NCBI GenBank assembly: GCA_018136815.1
Contig: CM030945.1
Location: forward strand, 1,347,679-1,411,678
DNA from: Isochrysis galbana
Lineage: Eukaryota > Haptophyta > Isochrysidales > Isochrysidaceae
Length of the DNA: 64,000 nucleotides
Reading direction: 5' to 3'
Program-made: the position numbers and the translations under genes
Notes under the pieces: generated by a model
Seen by the model: only the letters and a program-made list of their open reading frames with translations
Databases searched by the model: none
What the model was told of the DNA's origin: nothing
Part shown: in pieces, positions 60,268 to 64,000 of the stretch
How positions within the stretch are numbered: position 1 is the stretch's first letter
How the letters are laid out: the number at the start of each line of letters is the position of its first letter

Positions 60268-62442
60268 ATGCCCGTAGTCACCCCCGAGGAAAGCTCCATG
60301 AGCTCCCCGCAAGAACCGCATTCCGCGCTAGCTGCCGGCGCGCCCTCGCAGGCCATCTCCAAGAGTGAGATGAGCCTTGCTCTGACAAGCACAAAATCTT
60401 CGCTCGCGCCTTCGGCTCCGGTCGTCACGTCGAGTTCTTCCCTTGAGAAATCTTCATCGTCCCCGCGTCATGAGCCCGTCTCTTCTTCTTCTCTTCCCGA
60501 ACTGTTCGGGTCGAAGTCTCCTGGGGAAGAGAGCCTCGTGGGACCCCTCCCTTCTTCAAAGGAGAGCCTTTCCGAGCCAGTTCTCCCCCCCTCTCGCCTC
60601 TCCGCGCCGACGGTCGAAGTTCCGCCGCCTCCGCGGGCCTCTACTCACACCCCGTCAACTGGAGCTGGAATGGGTCCTCTAGCCTCGTCCGTTGCTCCAC
60701 CGGTGGCCTTTCCTCTCCTTTCTTTCGCTGATCCTTTGCCAAGTGTTCCTTCCTCTCTCAATCCCTCTGTGGTTGGTGCTGAAGATGATGTGGGTTCCGT
60801 CCGGTCCCTCCCTCCTTTCGAGCCCCCACCATATGAAGAGTTTGTTCCACCCCCGTCGACGTATTCGTACCCCAAACGTAACGTCGTTCCACCTCCGACC
60901 GCCACCGTCGGCGCCGCCCAAATCATGGACCAACAAGTCCAGATCGAGGCTCTCCGCGGCGCTGTCGACCGCCTCGAGTCCTCTACCCTCCAAGCCGCCC
61001 AGCGCCACGAAGAATTTCAGCGAGAGGTGGGGTCTACCTTCAACACGATACTCAACATTCTACAGGGCCAAGCGGGCACTACGACTTCGTCTCGAGTCGA
61101 AACTTCGCCACCGCTTGTGGAAGAAGGAGACAACTCCATCGGTGCTCCCCCTGCCTCGGCCAAGTTCCCTTCTCAACCTTTGCCCGCCGCGCCGTTCTCC
61201 GTTCCGCCAAATCCGATTTCCGATCCCGTACCCAATACACCCGTTCCTGTCCCGTCTGTCAAGCCTGTTTCTGATCCCCAACCTCCACCCACCGTCGCGG
61301 GCCTCCGCTCGCTTCCAAATCCGGCGACTCGGCGGCATCCCGTCGATCCAAGCCTCGCCGGGGATGTTTCTGAGCGAGAGGTCATCCTAGCCTCATGGGA
61401 CCAACTGTTTAACATGTCCCCCTATGAGGTAGCTTCTCTCTACAAGAACTCCGACGATTTCGAGCTAATCCACGCCATTCTCAACGGCGGCCTCTCTCGG
61501 GCCGGCAATGTTTGGCACTACCGTGTGTTTTTCGAGAAGGAGCACGTGACCAAGTGGGCTCGGAGCCGCTTCTTCCTCGACCGCACCCTCCATCACCAAG
61601 TCCGAATGGGCAAAGAGCTTTCCGAGATCAAGTTCCCCAAGGGCCTGGCCTCGGACAACGTCCAGACAGCGGCCACCTCCTGGAATGATTTTCGTCTGTC
61701 CTTCATCAAGCCACTCGAGCGCGCCCTCTCGCTCGGCTGCGACCACCGTGAAATCTTTACATCCTTGCTAGCGGCCGCCAACTTGTGCACCACCGGCAAC
61801 CAAAGGATTTACGCCTTCCTCCTCGATCTCGCCGAAGATCCGGTTCTCTCTCTCAATCCCGCGCTGGCCTGCGACGTGCTTCTCCGCAAGTGCGACGCCA
61901 CTTTCGCGGCCAACGTGCCCGGCTTCGCCAAAGACTCCGCCTCCATGGAGTGGGACCGCCTCGTAGCCCGTGAAGCCGGCTCCGATCTCTTAGAGTTATC
62001 CAAGAATTTGGTGCGCGCGTACGTCCGCAAGATGGGTGACGCGAAGGTGGATGCCACGACGGTCTGGGACCACCCAAACATGTCGCACGATATCAATCAA
62101 CGATTCGAGTCCATCATTCGGAACGACAAGGTCGACGCGGCTCGCGGCGTGGATAACGCGACCAAGTTCGGCGAGTGTCTTGCGAAGACTCGCTTCCGCG
62201 TCGAGAACCACGAGCTCCCTCGTTCGGCCCTTTCGTGCGTCAACCTCTGCCAGCGCTACCTGAGCCCGTACGAACAAGCCCGCGCTGGCCAACAAGCGTC
62301 GGTCACGGTCGCCGCCGTGACGCCGCCGGCGACTACTTCCAAGTCCACCAAGACCGCCAAGGTTGCTAAGACTGCCTCTAACCCGCAGACACTACGGCTT
62401 CGATGGTCGCCGCCGTCCAAGCGGCGGTGGCCGAGGCATTAA
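60268..62442 (+). CDS. Gag-like retroelement protein (frameshifted at the 3' end)
   Basis: From ATG 60268 an open frame of 724 residues. Residues 1-330 are Ser/Pro-rich and disordered-looking, with a short coiled-coil segment (about 225-260, QVQIEALRGAVDRLESST). A compact helical domain (about 370-650) begins WDQLFNMSPYEVASLY. The end is basic and Thr/Lys-rich. This order (disordered Pro-rich arm, helical capsid-like domain, basic tail) suits a retrotransposon Gag. Near 62380 the frame slips: translation in the next frame continues TTASMVAAVQAAVAEALKSQ into a 120-codon frame (62403-62762), then a possible CAYC zinc motif (about 62825) and, in yet another frame, WKYGTGDGAHNP. No protease or RT is visible before the gap. 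It could also be a host gene of unknown family; confidence in retroelement origin is moderate. Confidence 0.5.
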   Translation: MPVVTPEESSMSSPQEPHSALAAGAPSQAISKSEMSLALTSTKSSLAPSAPVVTSSSSLEKSSSSPRHEPVSSSSLPELFGSKSPGEESLVGPLPSSKESLSEPVLPPSRLSAPTVEVPPPPRASTHTPSTGAGMGPLASSVAPPVAFPLLSFADPLPSVPSSLNPSVVGAEDDVGSVRSLPPFEPPPYEEFVPPPSTYSYPKRNVVPPPTATVGAAQIMDQQVQIEALRGAVDRLESSTLQAAQRHEEFQREVGSTFNTILNILQGQAGTTTSSRVETSPPLVEEGDNSIGAPPASAKFPSQPLPAAPFSVPPNPISDPVPNTPVPVPSVKPVSDPQPPPTVAGLRSLPNPATRRHPVDPSLAGDVSEREVILASWDQLFNMSPYEVASLYKNSDDFELIHAILNGGLSRAGNVWHYRVFFEKEHVTKWARSRFFLDRTLHHQVRMGKELSEIKFPKGLASDNVQTAATSWNDFRLSFIKPLERALSLGCDHREIFTSLLAAANLCTTGNQRIYAFLLDLAEDPVLSLNPALACDVLLRKCDATFAANVPGFAKDSASMEWDRLVAREAGSDLLELSKNLVRAYVRKMGDAKVDATTVWDHPNMSHDINQRFESIIRNDKVDAARGVDNATKFGECLAKTRFRVENHELPRSALSCVNLCQRYLSPYEQARAGQQASVTVAAVTPPATTSKSTKTAKVAKTASNPQTLRLRWSPPSKRRWPRH

Positions 62443-63020
62443 AATCGCAAAACAACAACTCGAACCGCAAGGCGACTGGCGCTGACAATCGTCGGGCTCC
62501 GCCTCCGCCTACGAATTACTCCGCATCGTCTCCGTTACCGGACGCACTTCTTGACCGTCCCTCGGCAAAAGCACGTCTTCCCGTCGCCAATGTGATCCCC
62601 CTCCGAACGGCCTTGGGCTTCCGGCCGATTCGGGCCTCTCGGAATGGGATCCAGGTAGCTGGTCTCGAGCGCGAGCCCGCTTCTGGCAAATCTCTCGTTA
62701 CGCGGGTCACCCGGCCCTTCGCGCTGCGCTCACGCGCTGCCGTCCCTCGGATGCCACCATGACGGCGCCGCGTCTCGACGACTTAGACCGCGACGTCAAG
62801 GAGTGGACCGACGCCAACGGCTGCGCGTACTGCGCCTTTCGTCCCCGGGCTCCATCTGGTACGCCGAGGCAGACTTGTGGAAGTATGGCACGGGCGACGG
62901 AGCTCATAACCCGTCGTTTGCCAACCATACATTCGTTTTCTCTGCGAGGCGGCAGTGGCGAGTGTGGTAACGACCCAGAAGTCCACCGCCGCCTCCGCAC
63001 GATGGTTGTTCTCCGTCCGG
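62403..63020 (+). pseudogene. Frameshifted continuation of the Gag-like gene to the gap
   Basis: Two further plus-strand frames continue the Gag-like product after slips near 62380 and 62850: VAAVQAAVAEALKSQNNN, then an Arg-rich region, ANGCAYCAF, WYAEADLWKYGTGDGAHNP. CxxC followed by a GDGAHN segment could be a zinc finger, but no complete Cys/His set is in one frame. The sequence runs into the gap. Confidence 0.45.
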
Positions 63021-63120
63021 NNNNNNNNNNNNNNNNNNNNNNNNNNNNNNNNNNNNNNNNNNNNNNNNNNNNNNNNNNNNNNNNNNNNNNNNNNNNNNNN
63101 NNNNNNNNNNNNNNNNNNNN
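63021..63120. other. Assembly gap (100 N)
   Basis: A run of exactly 100 N, the usual placeholder for a gap of unknown size, so the distance and content between 63020 and 63121 are unknown. The rest of the retroelement may be missing here. Confidence 0.99.
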
Positions 63121-63138
63121 AGAAGGGAGTGGGCAGAG

Positions 63139-63258
63139 CGAGAGCTCCGCTCACCGGAAAATAGGTAAGTCCCGCACCTGTTTACAGGATAAGTCGGGAC
63201 CGAGGCCGCCGCCAGCCCGGTAGGCATAGGAGGAAGGGGGGAACGGATCACCGGGGGG
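63139..63258 (+). repeat. Flanking repeat, right copy
   Basis: Matches 58841-58997 (agctccgctcaccggaaaat, aggataagtcgggaccgagg, gaggaagggggg, atcaccggg), with an internal deletion of about 30 bp relative to the left copy. The pair may be long terminal repeats or independent copies. Confidence 0.75.
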
Positions 63259-64000
63259 GGGCGCGGGCCACCGACCATATCTAAGCCCTTTTCCCCTATC
63301 CCCCTAGTAGTGCACGGGGGGAGTCGCCTGATGGCGGGGGGGAAAGGGCCGGGGGAGTGGGGGTGTAGAAAGTTTCCTACGTGAGTAGAAAGTAGAGGAT
63401 GCCTGCCGAAACCCGTTTCTGCGCACCCGTGACGGCGTGCGGAAACTTCCATGGCGTCCCCGCGGAGAATGACGAAACCCGACGGCGCGCGGAAAGTTCC
63501 CACGCAGGGATATTAGTATTGCAAAAAGAAAACACACGTATACAAAAAAATCACCTGGCCCTCTTTTGACGGAACGCGACTTAGGCACAAGGCACATGCG
63601 GGGGGGGCATCACCTCTGCGCATTGTGGAGGGGGGCGGGCGGGGGGGGGGGGGGGGCGTCGCGCAAGGGGTTTTGTTTTTGGGGCGAGCCACTGGGAGCG
63701 GCGAACTCTGACCCAAATATCCACGAAATATCCGCGGATATCTTCGCCCGCCAAAGCCGCCCAAATATCCAAGAGATATATCCGGATATATCCGCCAACC
63801 CCTATTTGCGTTAGCAAACGGGCGAAGGGGGGCGACTGGCGACAGGAGGGAGATGGGAAGGGAGCGGCTCAAGACGTTCCGAATACCCTTGTGGCAGGTA
63901 TCTTCGGGGCGCAGTTGCTTATTTCTCGAGAACTGCTCGCGGCGCGAGCTGGTGCAAGGGCCGTTCTTCTTTTTTGACGAGAGGTTCCTCCTCCCCCCCC
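63259..64000. other. Repeat-rich end of the window
   Basis: No supported gene. It contains gtagtgcacggggggagtcg (63308, LINE-tail-like), the second copy of the tttgacggaacgcgactt repeat (63545-63583), a poly-G run (about 63640-63655), and two perfect palindromes: atatccgcggatat (63728-63741) and gatatatccggatatatc (63775-63792), set among caaatatcc units. Confidence 0.55.

Overview
The window is nuclear DNA from a GC-rich eukaryote, most likely a unicellular alga or other protist. The evidence is a set of short GT-AG introns (76 to 193 nt where I could fix both ends), a kinesin, a monomeric isocitrate dehydrogenase with a mitochondrial-type presequence, long purine/pyrimidine microsatellites, and many broken non-LTR retrotransposons (LINEs). 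I cannot name the species; a haptophyte or a stramenopile alga is only a guess. There is one assembly gap of 100 N.

Layout. 1-8.2 kb: retroelement debris, one intact small gene for a His-Me finger-type nuclease (2996-3724, minus), and a LINE copy (4400-7728, minus) whose ORF1 is interrupted by a 499-bp MITE with a perfect 8-bp target duplication. 8.5-21.2 kb: three host genes, namely mitochondrial-type monomeric NADP-isocitrate dehydrogenase (8 exons, minus), a coiled-coil protein of unknown role (plus), and an N-terminal-motor kinesin with a C-terminal PH-like domain (2 exons, minus). 21.2-32.1 kb: mostly mobile DNA (LINE 5' starts with small hairpins, LINE 3' zinc modules, a tRNA-derived SINE, a minisatellite, and a 1.83-kb insertion nested in a LINE), plus one four-helix membrane protein gene. 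32.3-54.8 kb: a single giant gene. I join nine open frames across eight introns into about 7,155 codons. 55-56.1 kb: long CT microsatellites. 56.5-64 kb: a dispersed repeat, an alpha/beta hydrolase gene, and a frameshifted Gag-like retroelement gene flanked by related repeats.

The giant gene is the main discovery candidate. One polypeptide carries two concanavalin/LamG-like domains, a SPRY domain, the DUF3638/DUF3645 ATPase-like core (Walker A, DEVD, and an arginine-rich YRMRGIGKG block), an inserted NUDT9/TRPM2-type Nudix domain, two EF-hands, a Cys cluster, a CxxS thioredoxin domain, ankyrin-like repeats, and a C-terminal ADP-ribosyltransferase of the R-S-ExE class. An ADP-ribose writer, an ADP-ribose-type reader or hydrolase, a calcium sensor and a P-loop motor in one chain suggest an ADP-ribose-based stress or defence machine. 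That functional reading is inference.

Less certain: the exact junction between giant-gene exons 5 and 6, the 5' ends of most transcripts, and the identity of the Gag-like gene.
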